This document shows, piece after piece, positions 27,235 through 36,140 of a stretch of DNA of 64,000 nt. The stretch's first letter is position 1, and every line of letters starts with the position of its first letter. The stretch comes from Trinickia dabaoshanensis (GTDB taxonomy: Bacteria; Pseudomonadota; Gammaproteobacteria; Burkholderiales; Burkholderiaceae): assembly GCF_002879885.1 (NCBI RefSeq), contig NZ_PNYA01000006.1:186001-250000 (forward strand), given 5' to 3'. Made by a program: the position numbers and the translations under genes. Below the pieces are notes generated by a model that saw nothing but the letters and a program-made list of their open reading frames with translations, did no database searches and had not been told where the DNA came from.

Positions 27235-29454
27235 ATGAAACCGCTAGAACCGATCTCGATGAGTCTGCCAGTGCAAGATGAAATCGACCTGAGAAAGCAG
27301 ATCGCTTCTCTGTATGAGATGCGCTCGTTCATTTTCAAATGCACGTTCGGCGTCGTATTGCTCGCGACCGTCTACGCGTTGACGGCCACGCCGGTTTACC
27401 GCTCGGACATGCTGTTTCAGGTGGAGGAAGAAGCAGAGCAGTCGAAAAGTCTGCTCGGGGAAGTATCGTCCTTGTTCGACATCAAGACGGGCGCCGCCAC
27501 CGAAATGGAGATTCTGCGGTCGCGGCTCGTCGTTTCCAAGGCGGTCGACGCACTGCATCTGGACCTCAACATTCGTCCACGCTATTTTCCGTTGATCGGT
27601 CAGCTCATCTCGAGAACGAATCACAACCTCTCCCAACCGGGGCTGCTCGGTTTCGGCGGATACGCCTGGGGCAACGAGCGCATCGAGACGACGACCTTCG
27701 ACGTACCGGAAGCCCTGTACGGAAAAGACTTCGATCTCCAGGTTCTCGGCGGTGGCGCCTACCGTCTCGTTTCGCCCGACGGCGATCGTTCGTTCGACGG
27801 CCATGTCGGCGTTTCGCAGACGTTCCAACTACCCGAGGGTCCCGTCACGCTCGATATCTCGTCGATCGACGCCAAGCCCGGCATCCGCTTCACGCTCACG
27901 CGCAATTCCAGGTTGAAGACGATCGAACAGTTGCAAGACAGGCTCCAGATCGTCGAAGTCGCCAAGGAATCCGGTGTCATTCAAGCATCGCTCGAGTGCA
28001 CCGATCGCGTCCTGTGCGCGGACTTGCTGCATACGATCGGCCAGCAGTATCTCTCGCAGAACGTCGATCGCAAGACGGCGGAGGCCCGGCGCTCGCTCGA
28101 GTTTCTCAATGCGCAGTTGCCGCAGTTGAAGGCCCAACTAGAAGACGCGGAACGGAAATACACGAGCTTTCGCGATGAGCACGGCACCGTCGATCTCAGC
28201 GGCGAAGGCGCGTCGCTTTTGCAGCAATCGACGTCGGCCAAATCCAAGCTCCTGGAGCTGAAGATTCAGAGGGAGGATTTGCTGACCCGATTCGCGCCCT
28301 CGCATCCGAGCCTCGTCGCGATCGACAACCAGATTCGCGAGTTGAACGGCGCGATGGGCGAGCTCTCCGAGCAGATGACACGCTTTCCGGATCTCGAGCG
28401 CCGCGCGCTGGAACTGAAGCGGGACGTGCAGGTCGACACCGATCTTTATACCGGTCTACTCAATACCGCACAGCAATTGAAGGTCGTTCAAGCGGGCAAT
28501 CTGGGCACCGTTCGTCTCGTGGACGATGCAAATCTCCCGGAAAAGCCGGTCAGGCCGCGGCGGCTGCTGGTCATCGCGCTATCGTTCGTTCTTGGGATCT
28601 CACTGGGGATCGCCGGTGCGCTCGTGCGCAAGATGTTGCGAAACCGGGTATCCCATCCGCAAGACATCGAGCGATACACGGGATTGGACGTGGTCGCGGC
28701 GATTCCCTATAGCGAGTCGCAGCAAATGCTCACGCATTCGGCCAAAAAGCAGCGCACGTCGGCAGCGCTGCTCGCTAGCCGGCAGCCACGCGACCCTGCG
28801 ATCGAGAGCTTGCGTAGTTTGCGAACAGTGCTTCAGTTCAGCTTGCTCAACGCGCCGAACAATATCGTCGTACTGACCGGCCCCACCCCCGGCGTGGGCA
28901 AATCGTTCGTGGCCACGAATTTCGCGGCCGTGCTCGCGGCGGGCGGCAAGCGTGTCGTGCTCATCGACGGAGACCTCCATCAAGGGCGCTTGAACGAGTA
29001 CTTCAACCAAGCGGCTAGCGGGGGGCTGACCGAGCTGATCGCGGGGACGAAGACCCTCGACGAAGTGACGCAGCGCAACGTCGGTACCGGCTTCGACTTC
29101 ATTTCGACCGGCTCGTTGCCGGGGGATCCGTCCGAAGTGCTTCTTTCCGCGGCGATGCAGGCGCAACTCGAGGCTCTCTCGAAGCGCTACGACATCGTGC
29201 TGATCGATACGCCTCCCGTGCTGGCGGTCTCGGATGCGCAAGTTATGGGCGCCTACGCCGGTGCGGTTTTTCTCGTCGCGCGCTACGAATTGAACAACGT
29301 CGAGGAAATTCAAGAGTCGATCAAGCGTCTAGGCCGCGCCGGCGTGCCGGTCAAAGGTGCGCTGCTGAACGCATTCCAGCCCGACAAAAGCGGCTACGGC
29401 TATGGGTACGGCACGCAGTACGGCGGCTATACGTCTTCACGAGCCTTGCGATAA
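27235..29454 (+). CDS. wzc: Polysaccharide co-polymerase/bacterial tyrosine kinase (Wzc type)
   Basis: A 739-residue inner-membrane protein with a Wzz domain between two transmembrane segments (about residues 34-55 and 445-465) and a long periplasmic coiled-coil part. The cytosolic BY-kinase has Walker A GPTPGVGKSFVATNFA, Walker A' VVLIDGDLHQGRL and Walker B IVLIDTPPVLAV. The tail YGYGYGTQYGGY is the autophosphorylated tyrosine cluster. It controls chain length and export in Wzx/Wzy pathways, cycling with a Wzb phosphatase not found in this window. Close homologues are BceF/EpsB-type proteins of Burkholderiaceae. Confidence 0.94.
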   Translation: MKPLEPISMSLPVQDEIDLRKQIASLYEMRSFIFKCTFGVVLLATVYALTATPVYRSDMLFQVEEEAEQSKSLLGEVSSLFDIKTGAATEMEILRSRLVVSKAVDALHLDLNIRPRYFPLIGQLISRTNHNLSQPGLLGFGGYAWGNERIETTTFDVPEALYGKDFDLQVLGGGAYRLVSPDGDRSFDGHVGVSQTFQLPEGPVTLDISSIDAKPGIRFTLTRNSRLKTIEQLQDRLQIVEVAKESGVIQASLECTDRVLCADLLHTIGQQYLSQNVDRKTAEARRSLEFLNAQLPQLKAQLEDAERKYTSFRDEHGTVDLSGEGASLLQQSTSAKSKLLELKIQREDLLTRFAPSHPSLVAIDNQIRELNGAMGELSEQMTRFPDLERRALELKRDVQVDTDLYTGLLNTAQQLKVVQAGNLGTVRLVDDANLPEKPVRPRRLLVIALSFVLGISLGIAGALVRKMLRNRVSHPQDIERYTGLDVVAAIPYSESQQMLTHSAKKQRTSAALLASRQPRDPAIESLRSLRTVLQFSLLNAPNNIVVLTGPTPGVGKSFVATNFAAVLAAGGKRVVLIDGDLHQGRLNEYFNQAASGGLTELIAGTKTLDEVTQRNVGTGFDFISTGSLPGDPSEVLLSAAMQAQLEALSKRYDIVLIDTPPVLAVSDAQVMGAYAGAVFLVARYELNNVEEIQESIKRLGRAGVPVKGALLNAFQPDKSGYGYGYGTQYGGYTSSRALR

Positions 29455-29478
29455 ACGAACGTAAGCGGGGATATCTCG

Positions 29479-30747
29479 ATGGAGCAAATCAGGGGATCGA
29501 GGTCGATCCGTTTCCCGGCCTTTTCTTGGCGCGCGGGCCTTCACCCGAGCGCCGCAACGTGGGTGTTGCTGCAGCAACTGGTCGTACGCGGACTGGTCGC
29601 CGTGAAGTTCCTTGCGCTCGGGCGCATTCTTGGTCCGGCGGCGATCGGCAGCGTTAGCGTTGCATTGCTGGCCGTGGCGATTGCGGAATCGCTTTCCGAC
29701 ACGGGTCTCGCGCAGGCGATCATTCAAGGCCGCGAAGCGCCCACTCGTTCCCAGTTGGGTTCCGTCCTCACGACGCTGGCGACTCGCGGAGTTTTCATTT
29801 CGTTGCTGCTTGCGTCGCTGGCCCCGGCCATGTTCCACATGTTTCATCTGCGCGCCGGCGAACTGGGCCTGCTGCAGCTCGCCGCTATCGTGCCGCTGAT
29901 TCGCGGCGCGATGTCCCCGGCCTACTTCGTCGTTCAACGCGAACGGCGCTTTCAGCATATCTCGGCGATCGAAATCTCGGCCTCCATCGCCGATTGCTCC
30001 GTCGCCATCGGCACCGCGCTGACCGGGGCCGGCGTGTATGCGGCGCTGATCGGCACGATGACGGGGGAATCGATCAAGACCTCGCTCACCTGGATAACGA
30101 TGCGGCCGCGCCCTCCCCTGCGGCTCGCCTGGTCCGGGATCGGCCACTACGTTCGCTTCAGCCGCTGGATCTGGGCCTCGAGCGTCGTCACGCTGGTGCT
30201 GAACCAGTTCGACAAGGTCGTGGTCGCCACGCTGCTCGGACCGGCGCAGTTCGGCGCGTATCAGATGTCGTCGCGGCTCGCGCAGATGCTGCTCGCGGAC
30301 GCTGCCATCGCGATGTCGCAGTTCCTGTTTCCGACGTTCGCCGCTCAACATCGCCAGGAACCGAAAAAGGCCGCGCGTCTGTTCAAGCGTTACCTCGCAC
30401 TGCTGCTTTGCGCGCTTGCCATGGTCGTGCTCGTGCTTCGCGCATCGGCGACACAGCTATTTTCCCTCGTCCTTGGTAAATCGTGGCTCGGAGCCGTTCC
30501 GCTGTTCGACATCTTCGTCATCAACATGGCAGTCGGTGCCCTGATCGCCCTTCTCGTCGCCTACCTTCGCGCGATCGGCAGCCCGAAGACGACCACGCAT
30601 GCGTCGATCCTCCAGGTCCTGGTGCTGGTTGCCACCGTTCCGCTCGCGACGCGGCACTGGGGCGCAACCGGCGTCGCGTGGTCATTGACCGCCGGCCTGT
30701 CCGTATCGGCGGCGTTCATGTTCTATCGGTTGACCAGGAGTAAGTAA
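29479..30747 (+). CDS. Oligosaccharide flippase (Wzx/WzxC type)
   Basis: A 422-residue polytopic protein with about twelve hydrophobic helices and the MOP-superfamily polysaccharide pattern (FLALGRILGPAAIGSVSVALL, LNQFDKVVVATLLGPAQFGAY, LAQMLLADAAIAMSQFLFPTFA). It would flip the undecaprenyl-linked repeat unit across the inner membrane. It starts 24 bp after wzc, and its TAA shares a base with the next gene's ATG (TAATG), so expression is coupled. Confidence 0.9.
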   Translation: MEQIRGSRSIRFPAFSWRAGLHPSAATWVLLQQLVVRGLVAVKFLALGRILGPAAIGSVSVALLAVAIAESLSDTGLAQAIIQGREAPTRSQLGSVLTTLATRGVFISLLLASLAPAMFHMFHLRAGELGLLQLAAIVPLIRGAMSPAYFVVQRERRFQHISAIEISASIADCSVAIGTALTGAGVYAALIGTMTGESIKTSLTWITMRPRPPLRLAWSGIGHYVRFSRWIWASSVVTLVLNQFDKVVVATLLGPAQFGAYQMSSRLAQMLLADAAIAMSQFLFPTFAAQHRQEPKKAARLFKRYLALLLCALAMVVLVLRASATQLFSLVLGKSWLGAVPLFDIFVINMAVGALIALLVAYLRAIGSPKTTTHASILQVLVLVATVPLATRHWGATGVAWSLTAGLSVSAAFMFYRLTRSK

Positions 30748-31811
30748 TGCGCGCGCTTCACCTCATTTGGGTACCGCGCCTGTCCGGAGCAGAGGTGCTC
30801 GTCAAGGATTTGGCCATGCTTCAGAAGGCGCAGGGCCACGCTGTGTGTGTGGCAGCGCTGTATCCCGAACAGGCCGACTTCGCTGCGTTTCGGGGCGAGC
30901 TCGAACGCAACGGAGTGTCTTGCAGCTTCCCCGTCCGGCGTTCCGGCGTGGTCGGCAAGCTGTGGGGTCTGCATCGTACGATCCGCGACTTCAAACCGGA
31001 CGTCGTTTTCGCACATGCGACGATTCCGGCGTTCTATGCGCGCGCCCTACCGATTCGCGTCCCGGTCGTCTACGTCATGCATTCCGCTACGAACGATTTC
31101 GGCCGCGCGCTGTTCCGGTGGATCGAACGCTCGTTGTCTCGCCGCGCCAGCGCGGTGATCGGCGTGTCGCGGACGAACGTCGAGGACTATCGGACAGCGG
31201 TCGGTTCGCATCCGTTGATGACCGTCATTCCGAACGGCGTCGACATGGCCCGGTTTGCCGGCAACGCACGCGAGGCTGCCCCGCGCCCGGTACGGCAAAT
31301 CGTGCAGATCGGACGCTATACGGCCGTCAAGGATCAAATGCAAACTGTCCGGGCGTTCAAGGAAGTGCTCGAGCACGCGCCGGATGCCCGTCTCGTCCTG
31401 TACGGGGTGATCGAGGATCCTGCATACCACGCCGCCGTTGCCGCGCTTGCGGGCGAGCTCGGCATCGCGGATCACGTGGACGTGCAAGGTCCGCGCTCCG
31501 ATATACCGGCGATTCTTGCGGCATCGCAAGTCTTCGCGATGCCGTCACGCTCGGAGGCGCACAGCATCGCGTTTCTCGAAGCGCTCGCTTCCGGCATCCC
31601 TGTCGTCGCGAGCACCATCCCCGCATTCGCATTCGCGCGCACGCTGCCCGGCGTGCAGCTTATCGATACGAACGACACGCAATCATATGCAAGTGCGCTC
31701 GCGGCGGCGCTGAGACAGCGCAGGGTACAGCGCAACCTCGATGGCCTGACGCTCGCCGACACCGCGGATCGGTACATTCAGATCGCCCGGCAAGTCGCAC
31801 GGGTGACGTGA
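30747..31811 (+). CDS. Glycosyltransferase family 4-like
   Basis: A 354-residue GT-B glycosyltransferase. The N-terminal domain starts MRALHLIWVPRLSGAEVLVKDLA. The nucleotide-sugar domain contains VIPNGVDMARFAG, QIGRYTAVKDQMQTVRAF and AMPSRSEAHSIAFLEALASGIPVVAS, with the E-x7-E pattern of GT4. It adds one sugar of the repeat unit; donor and linkage cannot be read. GGAG precedes the ATG, which overlaps the flippase stop. Confidence 0.88.
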   Translation: MRALHLIWVPRLSGAEVLVKDLAMLQKAQGHAVCVAALYPEQADFAAFRGELERNGVSCSFPVRRSGVVGKLWGLHRTIRDFKPDVVFAHATIPAFYARALPIRVPVVYVMHSATNDFGRALFRWIERSLSRRASAVIGVSRTNVEDYRTAVGSHPLMTVIPNGVDMARFAGNAREAAPRPVRQIVQIGRYTAVKDQMQTVRAFKEVLEHAPDARLVLYGVIEDPAYHAAVAALAGELGIADHVDVQGPRSDIPAILAASQVFAMPSRSEAHSIAFLEALASGIPVVASTIPAFAFARTLPGVQLIDTNDTQSYASALAAALRQRRVQRNLDGLTLADTADRYIQIARQVARVT

Positions 31812-31825
31812 GGATAAGGAGGACT

Positions 31826-32788
31826 GTGTCGCATCTGCTCAAAACCAATCGAATCGCGACCGCCGATGGGCCGGGGCGCGCAATGGAGGGGACTTCCGCG
31901 TCGGCCATCGCGAAGCGAATGGTCCGTTGGGGCATGTCGCTCTTTCCGGACGAGTTCTATTTGGCGCTCTCTCATCGCAGGAGGATCGGCCGTTTCCCCC
32001 GGATCAAAAATCCGGCCACGTTCAACGAGTTGATGCTCGCGCGATGCTTGCGTCCGGACCCGCGATGGAAGGATCTGTCCGATAAGCTGAACGTCCGGGC
32101 CTACGTCCGCAATCGCATCGGAGAAAAGTATCTGATCCCGCTGATCGCGGCGCCCGACGTATTCACGAGAGCAATCTTCGACCTTCTCCCGTCCTCGTTC
32201 GTCATGAAGGCGAGTCACGGGTCCGGATTCGTGGAGGTGGTCTGGGACAAATCGAGAACGTCGTTCGACGCGTTGCAGCGCCGTGCCAACGAATGGCTCG
32301 GCATCGACTATTACCGCATCGGACGCGAGCGGCACTATCGCGGTATCCGTCCCCGAATTTTCTTCGAGAAGCTGTTGCTCGACAGCGCGGGGAAGGTCCC
32401 GGCGGACCTCAAAATGCACGTCTTCGGCCGCGGCCCCGACGGACCCGTCATCTACACCGGCGTTATCGCGGATCGTTTCGGCGATGCCCGCGCCGACATA
32501 TACGACGCGCATTGGAACAGGCTCGACCTGGCCTGGGGCAGCTACGCGCGAAGCAAGTGCGCTTCGCCGCGTCCGTCGAACTGGGAAGAACTGACGAACA
32601 TCGCCATGCGATTGGCCGACGGGCTCGGTTACGTTCGGGTGGACCTCTATGCGCCGGACGACCAAGTGTATTTCGGCGAGCTGACGTTCACGCCGGGCGG
32701 CGGCACGATGCCATATACCCCGGATCGCTGCGACTACGAATGGGGGCGCATCCTCAAAGAAGCGACGTACACGCCGCCCGAAAGTTAG
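31826..32788 (+). CDS. TupA-like ATP-grasp protein
   Basis: A 320-residue protein resembling the teichuronopeptide biosynthesis TupA-like ATP-grasp family. It has SLFPDEFYLALSHRRRIGRFP, the nucleotide strand SSFVMKASHGSGFV, FFEKLLLDSAGKVPADLKMHVF and the catalytic/metal strand YVRVDLYAPDDQVYFGELTFTPGGG. Family members are found in capsule clusters and are thought to ligate an amino-acid or peptide substituent to a sugar acid; the substrate here is unknown. GTG 31826 with AAGGAGG just upstream is selected; the same frame is open far upstream only as a shadow of the preceding gene. It ends the gmd operon. Confidence 0.82.
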   Translation: MSHLLKTNRIATADGPGRAMEGTSASAIAKRMVRWGMSLFPDEFYLALSHRRRIGRFPRIKNPATFNELMLARCLRPDPRWKDLSDKLNVRAYVRNRIGEKYLIPLIAAPDVFTRAIFDLLPSSFVMKASHGSGFVEVVWDKSRTSFDALQRRANEWLGIDYYRIGRERHYRGIRPRIFFEKLLLDSAGKVPADLKMHVFGRGPDGPVIYTGVIADRFGDARADIYDAHWNRLDLAWGSYARSKCASPRPSNWEELTNIAMRLADGLGYVRVDLYAPDDQVYFGELTFTPGGGTMPYTPDRCDYEWGRILKEATYTPPES

Positions 32789-33585
32789 CATCGAGCCACC
32801 CGCGTTCGACCCCCTATTTTTTGTCGGACGATTCCGACGCCGTACGTGATCGTCCCTACATCGATCTCCTCCCGCGCCGATTTCGCGGCGCGCCCGCTCG
32901 TGCGATACTCCTCATCACTACCTTCACGGCATCTTCCGAACGCAATCATGCAACGTACGCTTCCCCCTCGCTTGCGCTTGCATTCATCGGCGCCGGGGCC
33001 AGGTGAATCGCTATCGTGATTGCAACCCGTCCTCCCGCGCTGCATGACTTGGATCAATAAATGAGACGAAGGATCGTCTCATCATTCGTTGCGTGTGGTC
33101 CATTTTCACGAATTAGCGATAGATCCATCCCCTCGCTTTGCCATCCCCGACAATTAGAAACGACGCGACCTCGCAAATAGCGGGGCAATTGGCGTTCGCT
33201 TCGCGTCACTGCATCGTTTCGGCTGTCTAACATTACAAATGCTTAGAAGTCCGAACTATCTTGAGGTTAAGCCGTCGCTGAACTGCCTCCTGAGCGCCTT
33301 CGCTCGAGGGGTCTTCGTCTCATCCCCGGCTCGTCGCGTCTACCTACCGAAGGGGTAGGAAATTTCCGACGGAAGAACCTGCCCAGACTACGCTAGCTTC
33401 AGCGCACCCTGATATCTAAACAAAATGCGCTGACCAATAATATCACCACAAGAAGAGAGCAGGTCCGAGAGACACAGTCAGGACTACTAAATAAAAGCTC
33501 AATCTCATTAATTTATTTTTCGCTTTGAAACGTTGGGCGGATTGATCTCAATTGCGCCTGGGGACCATTTTTTCTTTTGAAAAGT
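32789..33585. other. Noncoding region of about 800 bp before glycosidase-like copy 2
   Basis: The stretch is clearly more A+T-rich than the genes. It contains a perfect hairpin (33061-33082), an inverted repeat CCTACC/GGTAGG around 33340-33360 beside a TTTCC/GGAA pair, and A+T-rich sequence with several possible -10 sites before 33586. No protein-like frame and no copy of the EPS promoter module were found. It probably carries the separate control region of copies 2-4. Confidence 0.55.
33061..33082. repeat. Perfect inverted repeat (9-bp arms)
   Basis: ATGAGACGA and TCGTCTCAT are separated by four bases. No thymine run follows on either side, so it may be an operator or a processing hairpin downstream of the TupA-like gene rather than a classical terminator. 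Confidence 0.6.
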
Positions 33586-35745
33586 ATGACTGCCATGAGA
33601 ACCGCTGTTCAATATCTGCCCAAACACCTTCAAAAAGTTTCGTCGCACGGATCGTTGACGGCCCCCCTCGCTGCCGCCCTGTTCGGCGTCGCCAGCCTGA
33701 ATCCGCTCAACGCCCAAGCGCAAGCGCCCGCGACGTTGAACGTCGGCGGCGTGCCCTATACGCTGTGCGCCTCCGAGGGCCAGGGCTGCTCGTTCAGCGG
33801 CAACGCTAAAGTTGCCTACGGTTCCACGTCGCCGACATTGAGCGATAGCGTCAACGGACCGTTCGCGAACGGCGTGCAATGCCAAAACGGCGTCGTGTCG
33901 CCGACCGATCCGGCGTACGGCAAAGCCAAGAGCTGCTGGTACGACAGTTCGACGGGATACTGGAAACCGGCGCCGACGGGCGCCGTGACGTGTTCCGCAC
34001 CGACGACGAGCACGGGCGGCACGCCCAACGGCCTGATCACCGCCGACGTGGTGAGCGCCGACCGCACCCGTCTATTCCCTCAAAGCAGCGCGTTCGCGAT
34101 CTCTTTCGTCTCGGCCGCACCCGCAGCCGACCAAGTGAGCTGGACCGTTCAAGACGATCTGGGCAACATCAAAGGCAGCGGCCATTTCCCCGTCCCGGGC
34201 GGCACGCAAACGAGCACGATTTCGTGCACGTCCACCACGAGCGGCTATTTCGCCATTACGGCCACGTTGACCAACGCGGGAGGCACGCTGCCGCACCTCG
34301 GCACGCGTCCGACCGGTATTGCCACGTTCGGCGTCTTGCCGAATCTGTCCGGTGTCCTCCCCGCGGTCAGCTACGCCCACCAAGATCAGCACCGCTTCGG
34401 TATGCAAGGGCTCAACGGATTCACCGCCATGCTCACGAAGCTCGGTGTGTCCCGCGTCATCGACGATCGTCAAATGTCGTCGATGGAGCCGAATGGGCCG
34501 AACACGTGGACCCCGGGAACCTCTTACGTCAGCACGATGTACAAGGGCGGCTCGATCATGCGACTCGTTCGACTCGACGGTATCCCCGCCTGGGCCAGCC
34601 CGACCGGCGCTTACGAGGACGATACGAACGCCCCGACCGACCTGTCCTACTACCAGAGCTACATGGGCCGAGTGGGAACCGACACGGAAGCGATGCGTAA
34701 AACGTATTTCCCGAATCAACAGAGCAATTACTATCAAGTGACGTGGGAACCGAATTGGAAGGATTCGTCCGCCAATTTCATCGCACTCTATAAAGCGGTA
34801 TATACCGGCTTGCACGCGACGGATCCGAATGCAGTCGTCATGGGCACGACGAGTCCCAACCCCGGCGCGTGCGCATGGTGCGAAGGCGGCCAACTGCAGA
34901 CCTACGGCGCGCTCGGATTGGGGCAGTACATCGACGGTGTCAGCACGCACTCCTATTACAGCTCGGACCCGTCGCCGTCTCAGCCGCCCGAGCAATACGA
35001 TACCGATAGCAACCCGGCCAACGTTGCCAGGGCACTGGATCAGCGCATGCGCGCGTTGCGCTCCCAAATGCAGGCCCTCAAGCCCAACATGCGGCTCTGG
35101 TCGTCGGAGGTGGGCATCAGCTACGATCCGGGCTCGGCTTACGGTCCGAACTTTCCGTCGGGTAACCAACTGTACGCGCAGGCCGCGGTCGCTGCCCGCA
35201 CTCACCTCATCGTGCTCGGAGAAGGCGCTCAGGTCACCTACTTCTTTTACGGTGCGGACTATCCGACCGAAGTCGGTTTCGGCTCTTTCTTCGACATGGT
35301 GAACCCGCAAGGATCGTGGTCGGCGCAAACGGTCAGCCCGAAGCCCGAGGCGATGGCATTCGCCGCCTTGACGAACATCATCGACGGCACCCAAACGCTC
35401 GGACGCCTGAACGGATTGCCCACCATGGCTTATGGCTACGCTTTCCAACAGTTGGGCGGCGGCTCGGTGATCACCGCCTTGTGGACGCATAACAACGCCA
35501 ACTGGCCGACGACCGCCGGCTCGTACAGCCCCACCGCGAGCATGACTTACTCGCTCAAGGTGGATAACGCGGGAACGAACGGTACCGTGACCGTGCTCGA
35601 CATGATGGGCAACCCCTACACCGTCGGCTACGCCAACGGCGTCGTGAACCTCACGTTGACCGAATCGCCGATCTACGTCGTGTCGAACAACGCTTCGGTC
35701 ATGTCGGCTCAGGTCACCGCCCCGATCGGATACACGGGACAATAA
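33586..35745 (+). CDS. Secreted glycosidase-like protein, family copy 2
   Basis: A 719-residue exported protein. A signal peptide (about 1-45, APLAAALFGVASLNPLNAQAQ) precedes a cysteine-containing domain (about 50-125; YTLCASEGQGC, CQNG, DPAYGKAKSCWY) of a type seen in secreted carbohydrate-active proteins. A beta-sandwich (about 130-265), a putative (beta/alpha)8 barrel from QDQHRFGMQG, and a C-terminal beta domain ending APIGYTGQ follow. E388 in VTWEPNW and E508 in LWSSEVG are the presumed acid/base and nucleophile, 120 residues apart. ATG 33586 is chosen; TTG 33577 and ATG 33595 are alternatives and none has a strong ribosome-binding site. It heads the block of three tandem copies. Confidence 0.75.
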   Translation: MTAMRTAVQYLPKHLQKVSSHGSLTAPLAAALFGVASLNPLNAQAQAPATLNVGGVPYTLCASEGQGCSFSGNAKVAYGSTSPTLSDSVNGPFANGVQCQNGVVSPTDPAYGKAKSCWYDSSTGYWKPAPTGAVTCSAPTTSTGGTPNGLITADVVSADRTRLFPQSSAFAISFVSAAPAADQVSWTVQDDLGNIKGSGHFPVPGGTQTSTISCTSTTSGYFAITATLTNAGGTLPHLGTRPTGIATFGVLPNLSGVLPAVSYAHQDQHRFGMQGLNGFTAMLTKLGVSRVIDDRQMSSMEPNGPNTWTPGTSYVSTMYKGGSIMRLVRLDGIPAWASPTGAYEDDTNAPTDLSYYQSYMGRVGTDTEAMRKTYFPNQQSNYYQVTWEPNWKDSSANFIALYKAVYTGLHATDPNAVVMGTTSPNPGACAWCEGGQLQTYGALGLGQYIDGVSTHSYYSSDPSPSQPPEQYDTDSNPANVARALDQRMRALRSQMQALKPNMRLWSSEVGISYDPGSAYGPNFPSGNQLYAQAAVAARTHLIVLGEGAQVTYFFYGADYPTEVGFGSFFDMVNPQGSWSAQTVSPKPEAMAFAALTNIIDGTQTLGRLNGLPTMAYGYAFQQLGGGSVITALWTHNNANWPTTAGSYSPTASMTYSLKVDNAGTNGTVTVLDMMGNPYTVGYANGVVNLTLTESPIYVVSNNASVMSAQVTAPIGYTGQ

Positions 35746-36140
35746 GCATCGGACCCCGAGTTCGGCGAACGTATCGCTCGCCGGACTCGCCGGTCATCGG
35801 CCACCACGACGATTATCGCGAACCGCGAATCAGCCGGCCGCGCATAGGAATCGAAGTCGATCAATAGCCGTACGGATGGCGCCGAGTCGCTCCCGTACGG
35901 CATATTTTTTGGCCAACGACTCATACATTCCCGCCATTTCTCGTCTGATCCTTGCCTCGGTCTTTATTGATCGGCATAGTCTTGCGCTGAGCCGCCAGGG
36001 CTCGCCTCTTGTCCGCGCAGAGTTTCTCTTCATTGCATTGAATGTTTGCGTGGGCTGCCTCGAATGCCGTGCTGGCACAACGAAATTCGCCAGTTCGATG
36101 CATGCCGCGATCGAACCTTCTACTGCAGTCATGCCCGGAC
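35746..36140. other. Spacer between glycosidase-like copies 2 and 3
   Basis: About 395 bp. The first 50 bases resemble the sequence after copy 3 (taagcatcg... gcgaacgt.. tcgctcg), as expected from duplication. A GGCATATTT string occurs at 35899-35907, but without the -35 element of the EPS promoter module. Frames here do not look protein-coding. Confidence 0.5.

Noticed and set aside
30767-31825. Long N-terminal extension of the TupA-like protein
   Set aside because: It runs through the glycosyltransferase in another frame and has no family resemblance; GTG 31826 has a strong ribosome-binding site.
35899-35907. GGCATATTT as a fifth EPS promoter module
   Set aside because: The -10-like string is present but there is no TTG hexamer 17 bp upstream and no GGCCAT block at the right distance.
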